Counted from the stretch's first letter, positions 48,410 through 60,445 are shown. The stretch is 64,000 nucleotides of DNA from Sinohyriopsis cumingii (GCA_028554795.2 CM068838.1:86060944-86124943), one strand, 5' to 3'. Numbers and translations: made by a program. The notes: generated from the sequence alone by a model not told the origin.

Positions 48410-50351
48410 CCCTTGAAGTTACTGTCTCAACATAGGTCACACTGCTAGCAGAGGTCTCAAAGTGCTTGTCGTGATGCATGTCGCTGTTTACACATGTAGG
48501 TATTTTTGCCCGACGTGAATGGTTGCTAAATTAAATTTGATTGGTATATTGGACCCTGGAACAAACACTGAGCACTGGAGCAAACACTCTGTCATATTTT
48601 TAACCTTGCATTCATCAAGGAAGTGCTACAAATGCTTGTTTAAAATACAAAGAGCGAAACGGCCGACTCCTATCATGGTGCATCTTCTGATGACAAATGA
48701 TAATTTCATTCAACAAATACTGGTTCATGATGATTTTGAAAGTTGTTGTTGTTGTTCTTGTAGGGATTAATGTCATTTTTCAGCACAAGATAGGCTATAC
48801 ATGGCGGCCAGTATAAATGGTGGAGGAATAACCAGGAAAAACCCTGGAAAGAAAGACAAACCCACAAGAAGCTACTGGCAAGTTTTCTCTAGTACCCACA
48901 TAGGCTGAGCCCGAGACTTAAACCCACACAGACAGAGGTGAGATGGCAGTGATCTGTAACAGTCAGCAATTTAGACCAATCATCTATTTGGGACCCCGAT
49001 TTCAAAAGTAATCAGATATATCAGGTTATTGTAGCTGGGAAAGTGCTACAGGAATAACCAGTGAGTGACTCTGATCCTGAAAATGATACTAAATATAAAT
49101 CTAATGTACATTCTGGATGGACAAAAGCAGATGGCTGGCTGATCACCCACTCCCAAGTCAGTGGTATTTTGAAATTAAATCGAAAAATGGAAAATACCAA
49201 GCCTACAGACCCATTTCAGGTATTTTTTGATTTCTTGTATCTGATCATAATCAGACGTATCTCTATGCAGCTCAGACAGTAAATGGGTCAGACCTGATTG
49301 ACAACAGCCACGAGAAAATGGAATCTTGTCACACCTTATGAATTTAAACTTTTGTATGCAATGGATATTGCTATGAGTCTAGTGCAATGGATATTGCTAT
49401 GAGTCTAGTGCGTAAATAAATTGGACAGAAACTTTTACTGGACAGCTGAATATGAGATATCAATCCCATACTTCAGCAAAAAAGAGAGCTGAAATATATT
49501 TATTAATATTTCAATCCAGTAATAACTGAACAAGTAATGGACTTGACTGGTGACTGTCTTTATACATTCATAAGTGGACATTAGATGACTAGAATAAATA
49601 AAAAGAAAAGTACAAAGCTTTGTAAACATTTATTACAGACTTGTAAACTTTTCTTTCATTTGGTGCTGTTAATTATTCTATACCTGTGATTTTCACAATC
49701 TGGATATAAAGCTGTAATGGACATGCATGTATATGGCCAAGTCATTAAAGAATAGAGTAAATTTTAGACATACAGCTCTCCCGTTATACTGACACCCATT
49801 ATAACATATCTGGATATAATGCAGTACTAAAATGGACTTAATTATATCAATGAATAACAAGAGGAAATGGAGAAAAAAACAAGGTAAAACTCAGTCTTTG
49901 ACCTTCATTTCCTTTAAAAATGTTGACGGTGCCATATTTACACTATTTTCAAAATACTACAGTTTTGTAGACAGCGAAGTTCTTAATAGAACAAAGTTTG
50001 GTACATAACAAGGTTGGTGGTTATAGACCCCAATTACATCATTATAATGAGGGAGAGATGTATTTTTTTCATTTTAATTTTTTAAAAAAGAGAAGACATG
50101 AAATGCAAAGCTATTTTGCAGTTTCACCTGCATTTGCATCTGTAAGTGCAAATATGATAAAGTCACACATGACTTGTCGCTTCTAATAAAGTTCATAATT
50201 CAATCATTATTTTTCATAGGTCATTTTTGTACCTATTAAAATAAAGACAATTTAAAGACAATTTAAAAGCAGGGTGCAATTTTCATTTCTTTTCTGAGAC
50301 AGTACAAAACTGAGGGATTTTCTACTAAAAAACTATGTAACACTTAATGGG
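48410..50351 (+). mobile_element. Second decayed piggyBac-like element, TTAA-bounded
   Basis: Left TTAA at 48406-48409 followed by CCCTTGAAGTTACTG. Right TTAA at 50352-50355, whose inner side in reverse reads CCCATTAAGTGTTACAT. The ends are similar, carry the family's CCC start and bracket a transposase remnant at 49.06-49.48 kb. The span is 1,942 bp. Confidence 0.6.
49061..49480 (+). pseudogene. piggyBac transposase, N-terminal remnant
   Basis: Reads MSDSDPENDTKYK, HSGWTKADGW, KPTDPFQVFFDFLYLIII and a stop after QLRQ. Then KWNLVTPYEFKLLYAMDIAM, and after further breaks WTAEYEISIPYFS. The order D-P-F-x-x-F-F, then W-x-x-V/L-T-x-x-E-F-K, then P-Y-F-S is the piggyBac N-terminal region. A direct 26-bp duplication (CAATGGATATTGCTATGAG...) interrupts it. 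Several stops; not functional. Confidence 0.65.
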
Positions 50352-51143
50352 TTAATGACCCTCACAATAAAAACTCAACTTTTGGAAAAACAGTTATAAG
50401 ACCTGAATGTACTTATTAATTTAAAATCAAAATTAAAGTTTAATCAATTCATGTTTCTTTACTGACTGACCAGAAGGAAGAAAAAAGGGCAGGGCATCAC
50501 CATTTGTATCGCAAATGACACAAAGGGAGGAAAAATTTATAAGAGTATGTTCACAAAGTGTCACCTATTGTTGAGCATCAGGAAAGATCAACAACATTTC
50601 TGCATGATGAAAATGCATATGAATAAGTCATGAAATGTCCTGCAATAGTTCACAGACAAAGATGCTAACAATAATGGATAATATACATGATCCATGCTTT
50701 CATTTTAATTAAGTGACAAGTATGCATATTTATTTTGTGCAGCTTTGAGTATACAACAAAGTGCAACCATAAAGTACCACCAATTATACTCAACTTTCTT
50801 CATTCATTCAAAATAAATTACCTAAATTATCTGTCACTTCAAAAACTATGAACACTTAAAGAAGCTTTCTTTAAATTACTGGCAATGTAGTTTTGTACCA
50901 AGGAAATACTGGTATTTTCTCTAAACTTGGGTTGTGAAAAAATTCATACTGGCAGCATCCAAAGCATAAGCTATCTTTTGGAGAAAAAAATTGTGCCTAT
51001 TGACAAATATTGTGATTGACTGATTCATTCATTTATTGATATGGTAATTGATTGTGTGATATATGTGGTTATTTATGCTTAAGACTTGTTACTTTTTCAA
51101 GTCAGAAATATGTATAAAAAATATGTTGTTTCAATCCACTTAC

Positions 51144-51298
51144 TTGGATCTAATGGAGGCAAATCCCAGTTGAGAGCTGGTTTGGGGACTTTGGCATTGC
51201 CCACAACTGGAATTTGTGTACAGGTATCCGACAAACAGATGCTGACACTGTAAGTCAGTAAGACAGCTCTCTCATTCACAAGATCCTTCAGAGTGTAG
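51144..51298 (-). CDS. Unit 2 exon C (internal exon), Cys c3 missing
   Basis: Acceptor TTTTCAG, then YTLKDLVNERAVLL. SICLSDTCTQI holds c1 and c2. The usual P-K-P-x-C-x-W reads KVPKPALNWDL, so c3 is lost. Donor A|GTAAGT, phase 1. Its intron to the B exon is one of the shortest (519 nt). Confidence 0.88.
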
Positions 51299-51353
51299 CT
51301 GAAAACAAAGTTATGAACAAATTTCTAATATTAAGAAAGCGATTCACAGTAGT

Positions 51354-51434
51354 GTTTAACTGAATGAATCAACAAACTTTCACACCTATTCATGTTTAGG
51401 AAATGTGTTTAACTGAATGAATCAACAAACTGTC
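51354..51434. repeat. Two-copy short duplication
   Basis: AACTGAATGAATCAACAAAC occurs twice, about 52 bp apart, in the short unit 2 B-C intron. Confidence 0.8.
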
Positions 51435-51817
51435 AACTAATTGATTCAAGGTTAGAACACTGCCCCATTTCAAATGTTATTTTAAAAAACACTGTATTAT
51501 GATTTATTTTCAATGATTATGAAGTAATCAAACTGTTTTATGGTAAAGAAAATATACAAACAACACTGTCATATACACAGACGGCAAATTACAGATTTAA
51601 GAAAGAAAAAAAATCCTGTCTCCATATTTGCAAAATGGTTCTGAACTGAAAACATATTTTAATAATGGATTCAAACTGAATCAGATTAAGAAACAAAGTT
51701 ACTATTATTGTTTATTTAAGTTGTTCCCAATAGATTATGGGTAAATTAATTACCCAGCTCTACAGGATTTATACATCAAGATGAGTAAGAATGAGATTAG
51801 TCAATTACAAAACCTAC

Positions 51818-52073
51818 TCTATTCTGATCAGTCCAAACAAGTACAAGTGTTGTACTTTCTCCCACTCAATGTCGAACAGGTTGAGTTCTAATCGAAACTT
51901 CTCTACTGACACAGTAAGCTTGAAAGTGTTGGTGTCCAAATGTAAAGATGTCTGGAAGTATTGGTTCAGAGCAGCCACCCTGACACAGCAGAAGAAGCTG
52001 GCACAATCATTGGGAATATGGCAACGCATCACTGCTGGATCCAGATCCTTCACATTTATAGCCCTAGGACACT
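51818..52073 (-). CDS. Unit 2 exon B (internal exon), Cys b6 missing
   Basis: Acceptor ATTTCAG, then AG-TGT (CPRAINV). MRCHIPNDCASFFCCVRV holds b2 to b5. Where other units have D-x-C, this one reads LHLDTNTFKL, so b6 is lost, and the W-G motif is W-E. It ends LFGLIRIE at donor GA|GTAGGT. The matching C exon of this unit has lost Cys c3, which suggests the two normally pair. Confidence 0.9.
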
Positions 52074-52667
52074 CTGAAATATTGACAGATTACGTTGGGT
52101 TTGTGGAAACGGATATAATATTCTTCTGAAATATTGTACGTTTGTTTGTTTTTTATTCAATGTTCCCTATTTTCAAAGATGGTGGAATTTTTATAACAAA
52201 ACACAAAATAACCATTATGTTCCATGATGATCACATAAGACTAAAGCACCCAGGTAAAATTCAGATGGAATCCTTTTCATTAAATGTGTTGTTATAGTTT
52301 TAAAATGTGTTGTTATAGTGTTAGTTATATTTTGCTAAAATGTTACAGTCTATACTGTACATATAAACACAGAAACCCGGGCAATTTACAGACATAAATC
52401 AGATTTTTAAATATAGGATATCAAATGTGCATTGTGAAGCACAGCCATTATTCAAAATTCATAACTATGGTTCCTAATATCAGGTACTGAAAATGAAATT
52501 GGAGACTTTCAATTATTTTGAATACCTAGAACTTTATCCCAACTAAATCTGTCAGTACTGCTCATGGACTACTCTTCAAGATATGAAATGTAAATACAAT
52601 TTTATAACAAGATGGGAACATGGCTGATAAACTTACTTCCCCAAACTTATTTTGCTGGGTTATACAA

Positions 52668-52670
<3 letters not shown>

Positions 52671-52704
<34 letters not shown>

Positions 52705-53058
52705 TTTGGATTTTTAATGTAGCTTTAAAAAAATTTCAGTCATATCAATACAATATCTGTAGTGTAGAAGTTAACAATTTTTCAGTCATATCGCTATGAT
52801 GTCTGCAGTGTGGCAATTTATAGTGATGTCTAGCACTGGGGCATCATGCTGCAGACATGTAGCATGATGTCCCACCCAGTCACATTATCCTGACACCAGG
52901 CCAACCAGTCCTAACACTAACCTCTTAATGCTGAGCACCTAGCGAGGCAGCTGTTATTACCAGTTTTGTAAGTCTTTGGTATGACTCAGTCGGGGATCGA
53001 ACCCATAACCTCCTGCATCCGAGGCAGATGCTCTAACCACTAGGCCACCTGAGAGATC
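52671..53058 (-). mobile_element. tRNA-derived SINE with (GT)n tail
   Basis: Minus orientation. The (GT)n at 52671-52702 is the (CA)-type 3' tail. The text TTTCAGTCATATCxxTA occurs twice, so the 3' part is internally duplicated. The head near 52990-53050 has GGGATCGAACCC and AGGCCACCTGAGAG. Confidence 0.75.
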
Positions 53059-53142
53059 TATAGAAATTGTATTAAGTCAATTTAAGAAGACAAGACAAAA
53101 GGAAATAATTACTGAAAAAAAACACAAAATCTACAGATTTAC

Positions 53143-53313
53143 CTGCTGACCAACCCTTAGAATCTGCACCAGACCAGGGGGAAGTTGTATGCTGACACTG
53201 TTTATCCAAAAGGTACTCTTTGATCCCAAGTTGTTCTAGAAGAAGCTGAGTGGCAGTGCTAGTCAATGTGCCTGTTAGGCCCTGTGATGCCATCCAGCTT
53301 GTCAGGGAGAAGC
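53143..53313 (-). CDS. Unit 2 exon A (internal exon)
   Basis: Acceptor CTGCACAG, then GFSLTSWMASQGL. The LLLEQLGIKEYLLDKQC segment carries the A cysteine. The exon ends GWSAG at donor G|GTAAAT. Its 171 nt and 1-1 phase match the family. Confidence 0.9.
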
Positions 53314-53351
53314 CTGTGCAGAATTAACATAGGTATTCAATACATATATCG

Positions 53352-53388
53352 ATGATGATGATTATGATGAAGATGATGATGATGATAA
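53352..53388. repeat. (GAT)n-rich microsatellite
   Basis: Imperfect GATGATGAT tract. Confidence 0.85.
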
Positions 53389-53389
53389 T

Positions 53390-55622
53390 TAATAGTAGCA
53401 ATAGCAGTTTGGCAATATAATAATACATGATGATTAAAACAAGGACTAGAAGATCCAACTGGTTTTCACATCATATCCATAGTAATTTCTACAAATGAAA
53501 TAGTAAAATATACACTAATTAGAATTTTATTGGGCTAATTAATATCAGGACTAAATAAATTATTGGCAAATTCTGAGTGGTTCACAGCCATATGCATTCC
53601 CTGAAATGGGTATTGTTACCAAATCTGCATTTAATTTGCATTTTATCTGCACATCATTTGCATTAACGCTCTATTTCCTTTGTGTTCTAGTTCATTCCAT
53701 TCACAAAAGCATTTCTGCTACCATGTCATTATTTTTTTATGAGTTATAAATGCATTCTGAGTTTTCATTTATCACTTCCATTTGTTTCTTTCATTTTCTT
53801 TTCATTCTGAATGCATTTACAAAAGCCAGGATTTCTATTTTTGATAGCATTAAATGCAAAGAACTATTGATTATGTCATGTCTTAATTACAGTGTACATT
53901 TAAATAAAATAAAAATTCACAGGATTGTAAAATCAGCAACAAATTTACAATAAACAAAGGAATTCAATGAATTTTTCTCCCTTGCCAATCATGGTGAGGT
54001 CAACATCCCTTAATCTTAACATGCTGTACAATTATAGTTGGGAAGGGAAAGAAAGTCACAACTTTGAACTTGATAACAGGACCTCCATTAGATAGCTTGG
54101 AAGACAGTTTGTGAGTACTGTAAATTAGAAAGCTGTTTGTTTGTCTGATATCAGCTCATGGTTCATTTACTTCAATATAAAGGCTTTCTGCAGGAGAAGT
54201 TCAAAATGTACCCAAAGTCAAAGTTGCTGATTGTGCATTAGATAAGTGATGTGGAGGCAAGATTTACAAGCTGAATCATACACAATCAAGGTATTATCCT
54301 CTATAGTTGGAACAAGACCTTCCTGTCTGCTCAACAATATGTGTTTGCCATTAATCAAATCTGGGACTATTTGACATTGATCCTTGAGGTATCCAACATG
54401 CAGAATAAATGTTAGTTAGTCAACAGCAAGTCCTACAAATCTGATCTCCTCCACAACAGCAGTAACAGATCAGAATATAGTTTGGACTCATAAATTCAAT
54501 GTAATCTGCAAAAGTACATACAAACAGTTTAAGATTTTGAAAATAGGAACTGATTTTTTCCAGCCCTTGTGTGATCAACTCTAATTAAACATACCTGTTG
54601 CTTATATTCAACAGTACACATATTCTTTGATCTAATGCAAATTGTAAAGTCATCAGCATATAAAAAGGAGACAGTTCTTAGGTAAAGGCATTCACTATGT
54701 TAATTTTGACGCTAAAAAGGGTGACTGCCAATATGCTGTGCTCACTCTGAGGACTGCTTTCAGAAAGGATAATACCTAACTCTGAAATTTTAAGTTTAAA
54801 TGAGTCTTCTCCATTGGTTTTTTATATGGTGGAAGTTTTCTGAATAGCATTCTTGTGAGAAGATTATAAATCAAGTTTCAGCCAGTGTATTTGACAATGC
54901 TAGGAGGATTGTAACCAATTAATCAGATTTCATAAAGCACTTAACACAGCTGCCATTGCTTTTCTGTACCATATTCCATATTGATTTAATGGAGAAGAAA
55001 GAGATCTCCATATTTTCCTCTTTCCCTCGCTAATAGCAAGTATTTATAAATATGGCATTTGATCAGATTTTCACCTGCTGGACTTGCAAAAGTATGCACC
55101 ATGCTACTACATCCCCAAGCCAACAAGGAGTTTAAGATTATGGCGAATAAAGAATTGTTGACAGATAACTGAAAATATTAGGCAATGACCCCAAAATAGT
55201 AAGTAACACAGTATCTTCTAATGATGACACAAAAAGTTCATTAAGTTTCAATCCTTAACTTCAAATGACCTTAAAGTTGATGGATAGACTAATCAAAATA
55301 TAGATACTATGTCCTCAACATCTTTTTGAAAAGGCATGTGACAATGAAATATATATGCAACTGCAATAAATGTAAAATTATAATTGTTGAATATTCATCA
55401 GCAAATTTTATTTCTTATTCTTGTAGTTCCTGTTTCTGTCATATTTCTTTCATTATTTCATTTGTGTTCATTTTGGATTTCATTTATGTTAATTTTGCAC
55501 TTTATTTGGATTCATTTTCGATGCCTTTTTTCTTTCACTGGCAACCATTTTTGGACCTTGATTTTGTCTAAACAATTAATGGCCACATCTCTTTCAGATA
55601 TATGTCTCAATGTAAAATTTAC
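53390..55622. other. Unit 1-2 intron
   Basis: No family exon, SINE or tandem array recognised; AT-rich with CATTT/CATTC-rich stretches near 53.6-53.8 and 55.4-55.5 kb. Confidence 0.4.
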
Positions 55623-55810
55623 CTGGAATTTTGAAGTCCATGCCCCAAGAGCAGGTGGGTTTTGGAATCTCTTTGTTGACAAAAACTGGAAATGTGTAGT
55701 TACACTTGCCAAATGAGCTCAGCAAGCAATTCCCACTCGAGTCAAAGCTGACCAATACTGAAAGGTTCAGAAGCAATGTGTTTCTTGCCTTCAGATCATG
55801 AACAACAAAA
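55623..55810 (-). CDS. Unit 1 exon C (internal exon), with insertion
   Basis: Acceptor TTTTTTACAG; starts FVVHDLKARN and ends KEIPKPTCSWGMDFKIPG at donor G|GTAAAT (phase 1). At 188 nt it is about 10 codons longer than the other C exons, because of extra residues around the first Cys pair (GNC ... GKC). The L-P-K-P-x-C-x-W motif is intact. Confidence 0.88.
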
Positions 55811-55984
55811 CTGTAAAAAAAAACAATTGCCAGAATTAGGAGCATCAATTTTCAGCAAGACACTGGTGATTGTTGGTAACTTGACCCTGCCAACAAGTTA
55901 CATTCCAAATTAGAGATTAATCAATGTCGCACATGATAGCAAAGGGTGGCAGGATGCTAAAAGGTTGCTATGCCAAGCTCAATA

Positions 55985-56560
55985 TTAATAATAATAATAA
56001 TAATAACAATAAGGACTTTGTATAGTGCCTAATCTTTAGAAGCTCTAAATGCTTTACAACATTAAACAACACCTATAACAAAAAACCCATATATAATATG
56101 ATTACAAAAAAATATCATGAAATTAGAAAACAAAAAACATGCTGAAAATATTTAAGATAGGAAACATTATTAGGTCTTTAAGTTTGTTCTTGCAGTCAAA
56201 ATAGGTGAGTTTTAACAGCACTCTTGAATGCAATCACTGTCTTTGTGTTCAGTAGGCAATTCATTCCATGTTGCTGGGCCCTGGTATGCAAAAGAATGTT
56301 GTCCACATGAAAAACCCATACTTACTGAGTAGTTTCATAGTATGTTATCCTAGAACACTGCCTTCTCAATGGAAAATGTCATACACTTGGATATGACTTG
56401 GTCTAACATCTTACTGAAGGTCGAATTTCAACATCTGTGTTGATATCTTCTCCAAAACATGGATGATTCTTTCGATGTGTTTATGAGAAAGATGCCAAGT
56501 TGATATGTGTACAGCATTCCATAACTAGACTGACCAAATTAATGAGAAGGGTCAGGGTCC
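55985..56560. mobile_element. Dispersed repeat starting with (AAT)n
   Basis: Begins AATAATAATAATAACAATAA, GGACTTTGTATAGTGCCTAA, then AAATGCTTTACAACATT, a GAGTTTTAACAGCACTCTTG stretch and GCAATTCATTCCATGTTGC. This resembles abundant short repeats of marine invertebrates that start with AAT and a T-A-T-A-G-C-G-C-C motif; assignment is from memory and tentative. Confidence 0.4.
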
Positions 56561-57644
56561 AGCTTCTCTACACTGATTATTCATAACACAACGAAGATAT
56601 TAAAGTTATACAGGTCATGAACAAAAGCCAAAATTACCAAATGTTTTTGTGGTGTATCATGCAGGAATGTCACCATCCCTGTGGTGGACATCCTAATCTT
56701 CCAGGGAATGACCTTAGATTTGGGCTATATGTACCAGTATATGGAACTATGGGCCAAACATGTCAAGACTGATGTTGTATTTGTCACATCTCTATCACAA
56801 GTCTCAAATACCATTGAATTTCATAACTGTTTTGAAATGTTCTGGAGAAAAAGCCCTGAGTGTGCAGTTTTCAAATTATCTAAACAACGCTTTAAAAGCA
56901 GAAAAACTAGATCTTGTGTAAAAATATTTTTGGGGTTCCTTTAAGAAGGTAGGATGATGAAAGTGGAGGGGTTCATATAACAAAATCCAGAGACCCACCG
57001 ACAAAGTTTGGACCATCCTTCATTTCTGAAAATAGCTGATCCAAAAATCTGATGAAAGGGGAGTGGGTCATGGTTACTAGGGTGTGTGTGAGGGTGTATA
57101 CAGATGTATGACAGAAATGTTGGGGAAGGAAAAACTGTGTTGCTCTCTCTCCCCTCCCTGCCTGCCTCTGAAACTAGGTGTATATGACTGCCTGTAATTC
57201 ACTTAGTCAAGTGAAAACAACAGAAACCTATCAGTGAGAATTCATCTGTGGATTCTAAGGCAACAACCGTCATATCTCATATATGTTATCTATCAAGGTC
57301 AAGATGAGACAGGAGACTGTGCTGAAATGGCAACTCTTCTGCTTCTTGTTTTCTCCATTCCATGCCTTGACAAAAGTGGATAACTCAGAACAAGACATAT
57401 TTCTATCATTGCCATGAACTAAATTCCATCTATTTCATTATCAGATTGGCATGTTCCAGCATTGCAGTTTCATCACCCACATCAGCAGGAAATGATGATT
57501 CAGAATCATCAGCATGTATAATCATTTTGCCTGTCAGTTATGCCATCAGTTGCAATTACATTATGAAATGCTGGTCCAGTGGGCCAGCTTGGTCAGATGG
57601 CTCCACAAGTAATGCTGGTTCCCTATAAACTTCATAAAAATGGT

Positions 57645-58425
57645 TGGTCCAGTCAATCGGTCAGCCAGCTTGCCACTCCGAAATCAAAGACTCTTAAATG
57701 TACAAAGTTTATTCTCATGGCTGGACCAGTTAGGCAGCAGTCAGACTAGCGTACCAAAGATGGCACATACCTTGTGGTCTGGCCAGCTGGTGTGGTAAGG
57801 TTGGTACAACCTGCCAACTATGTGGTACATGGATGGCTTGACCAGTTAGGCAGCAGTCACACTAGTGTACCAAGGATGGTACATACCTTGTGGTATGGCC
57901 AGCTGGTTTGGTATGGTTGGTACAACCTGCCAACTATGTGGTACATGGATGGCTGGACCAGTTAGGCAGCAGTCAGACTAGTGTACCAAAGATGGTACAT
58001 ACCTTGTGGTATGGCCAGCTGGTTTGGTATGGTTGGTACAACCTGCCAACTATGTGGTATGTGGATGGCTGGACCAGTTAGGCAGCAGTCAGACTAGTGT
58101 ACCAAAGATGGTACATACCTTGTGGTATGGCCAGCTGGTTTGGTATGGTTGGTACAACCTGCCAACTATGTGGTACATGGATGGCTGGACCAGTTAGGCA
58201 GCAGTCAGACTAGTGTACCAAGGATGGTACATACCTTGTGGTCTGGCCAGCTGGTGTGGTATGGTTGATACAACCTGCCAACTATGTGGTACATGGATGG
58301 CTCACTCACCAGTTATAGATAACAGCCTCCCAACTATACTGTAATCGTATATAAAACTCATTTGTATGGCGGGACCAGTTGGTCAGCAGTCAGTTTGGTG
58401 TACCAAAGACAGCTCGACCAGCCAT
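57645..58425. repeat. 116-bp tandem repeat, 5 good copies plus degenerate flanks
   Basis: Unit starts near 57721, 57837, 57953, 58069 and 58185 contain CTGGACCAGTTAGGCAGCAG, TGTACCAAAGATGGTACATA, CCTTGTGGTATGGCCAGCTG and GTTGGTACAACCTGCCAAC. Because 116 is not a multiple of three, the overlapping 63-codon frames shift from copy to copy and are artefacts. Internal short palindromes (GGTACATACC-like, GGTTGGTACAACC) are present. Confidence 0.93.
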
Positions 58426-58617
58426 AATCTAACACTTTTGAGCATTTACAGGTTGTTATCTGTGTTAATGAAGAAGTGCACTGAAATAAATATACATATG
58501 AATTTAAAAAATGAAAACCATGCTATCAAAATGACTTTGAAGTGTAATAGCACTAAAATATTTCTCTGGTAAAATGGAATATGTCCAATCAAAATCACAT
58601 ATGACAAAAGCAAATGG

Positions 58618-58872
58618 ATTTGGATTTTTTTTAAAAATGTAACTAATTTGTCAGTCATATCACTATGATGACTGCAGTGTGGCAGTTTATAGTGATATCT
58701 AACACTAGAGCATCATGCTGCATACATGTAACATCATGTCCCACCCAAACATTATCCTGACACCAGGCTGACTAGTACCATTTTTATAAGTCTTTGGTAT
58801 GACTTGGCTGGGGTTCGAACCCACGACCTCCCACATCCAAGGCAGATACTTTAACCACTAGGCCGCAAAAGC
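58618..58872 (-). mobile_element. tRNA-derived SINE, minus orientation
   Basis: 3' end text TTTGGATTTTTTTTAAAAA, body GCAGTGTGGCAGTTTATAG, and a head with GGGGTTCGAACCC and CCACTAGGCCGC. The body is shortened by about 50 bp relative to the copy at 29.9 kb. It lies about 80 bp from the candidate extra exon. Confidence 0.75.
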
Positions 58873-58954
58873 AATTACAAATAAGAACAGCACAATAACT
58901 GTAAAGTATCTTTACTTCTTAACTTCAGGGTAGAAATATTATGAATCAAGTCAC

Positions 58955-59047
58955 CTGTCAATTTGTAGTTGCAAGTGTTTGTTGTCTAGTCCATTTTCAC
59001 TAACAAAACTGAGTGCTTGTTCCTGGAACAGCTGTCTCAGATCAATT
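58955..59047 (-). CDS. Candidate extra exon between B and C of unit 1
   Basis: A 93-nt open segment (31 codons) has an AG acceptor (AAAATGAG) and donor CAG|GTGACT. Its phases are 2 and 2, so it would fit between B and C of unit 1 without a frameshift. It reads roughly IDLRQLFQEQALSF then SENGLDNKHLQLQID, with no Cys. No equivalent is seen in the other eight units, where B joins C directly. The polypyrimidine tract is weak and the donor is off consensus at its fifth base. It may be an optional exon or chance. Confidence 0.35.
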
Positions 59048-59222
59048 CTCATTTTAAAGAACAAGGTAACAAGGCCAACAACTAATAAAATTCTTGATTC
59101 TGAAGATTAAAATAACTTGCATGTGTTAAGGATCATATTGTATTGATTTTCCACCACTTGTATTGATATGTACAGCAATAATATTAATACATCGATGTAC
59201 TGATGAATAATTTCACCCCTAA

Positions 59223-59339
59223 ATGGCAGTGAGCATAAAGTTCAAAGAACGAGACTCAAGTGAAGCTGAGCAGAGAAAGGCATATCCTCTCACAAGATCA
59301 AAACTGAAAGAAGCTGTCAGGGCATTAGCGAAAGAGTGA
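59223..59339 (+). other. Isolated 38-codon plus-strand open frame, doubtful
   Basis: ATG to TGA reads MAVSIKFKERDSSEAEQ then RKAYPLTRSKLKEAV and RALAKE. It is charged and helix-like, unlike the surrounding low-complexity DNA. I do not recognise it; it may be a fragment of a processed or transposon gene, or chance. Confidence 0.2.
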
Positions 59340-60372
59340 TTCATGACTTTGTTATTCAATCTTACGTAGATGACGCTGTACAAGTCCAATTGTGTGTGGT
59401 ACCAGCAGAATGAATATAAATGACTTTCAAAAAAGAAAGCTTTTGAATGCCATGGATCCAGATTTTCTCTGGTAGATGGTCAGAGGTCAGTGTGTTATCA
59501 AATAAGCATTCTATTTATCTACTTTACTGAAACATGCAAGGGTGGGAAGTTGCAAATTCAACACAATTTTTGTGTTCGTAAGTTCTGGGGAATAAGATCT
59601 AGATGACAAAAAGTTTAACCATTAAGTTATGGGACAGGGGAAAAAAAATCATCTTATCTTGTCCCAAGATATATGGTAGATATGGTAGTGAAATTTCCAT
59701 ACATCACATATTTACCTACATCTGATCACTTCTGAATAGATGGAGGTATTTTGATACAATAATTATCCATAATTTATAATTTACTTTTAAATTCTAATTT
59801 ATTCAGTTTCTCTTAACAGTTGAGCAAACACTTTATATTTATTTAATATTATGCAGAGTGGATTTCTATATGCACAACTTTTAACTAATTTGAACGAGTT
59901 CTCACACATCACTACTAATGTTTTGTGCTTTTCTCATTTGTTCTCCCTGTCAGCAACTCTGCTATTATGCTGATCTTCTATACGGTGGTAAAATTAAAAT
60001 TCATTTCTTTGGATAACAAGAGATAGTGTGGTGTGCCACAGCAAAACCTTAAAATAGTAAACATCTGATTGATGGGTAACCACCCACCAATGAGAATTTC
60101 TTCCATTTGTCTATTGCATTTAGAGACAGATTAGACACACCAGAAGGGCTAGACTGCAGTGTTATCAGAGTTTATTTTTCTTATTTTAATTTGATCAGGG
60201 AATGTATTAGATGGAGAAACTGAAGATAAATGAAGAATGAACTGTAGCTCACACTTAGCTACTCTAGCAAAATTAGGTCACACTAACCTATTTAGCAAAC
60301 ATAAACTGTACACATCAAGATATATTCACATATCAAATAACTTGACACTTTGGCCAACTGTACATGTGAAAC

Positions 60373-60375
<3 letters not shown>

Positions 60376-60442
<67 letters not shown>
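60376..60442. repeat. (AT)n microsatellite
   Basis: About 33 AT dinucleotides. Confidence 0.95.

Positions 60443-60445
<3 letters not shown>

Noticed and set aside
51791..52129. 112-codon plus-strand open frame
   Set aside because: Antisense shadow of the unit 2 B exon; the same kind of shadow occurs opposite other B exons (for example 2539-2775, 30251-30556 and 40244-40456).
57774..58197. Three near-identical 63-codon open frames
   Set aside because: They arise from the 116-bp tandem repeat and start in different frames in successive copies; no start context or domain.
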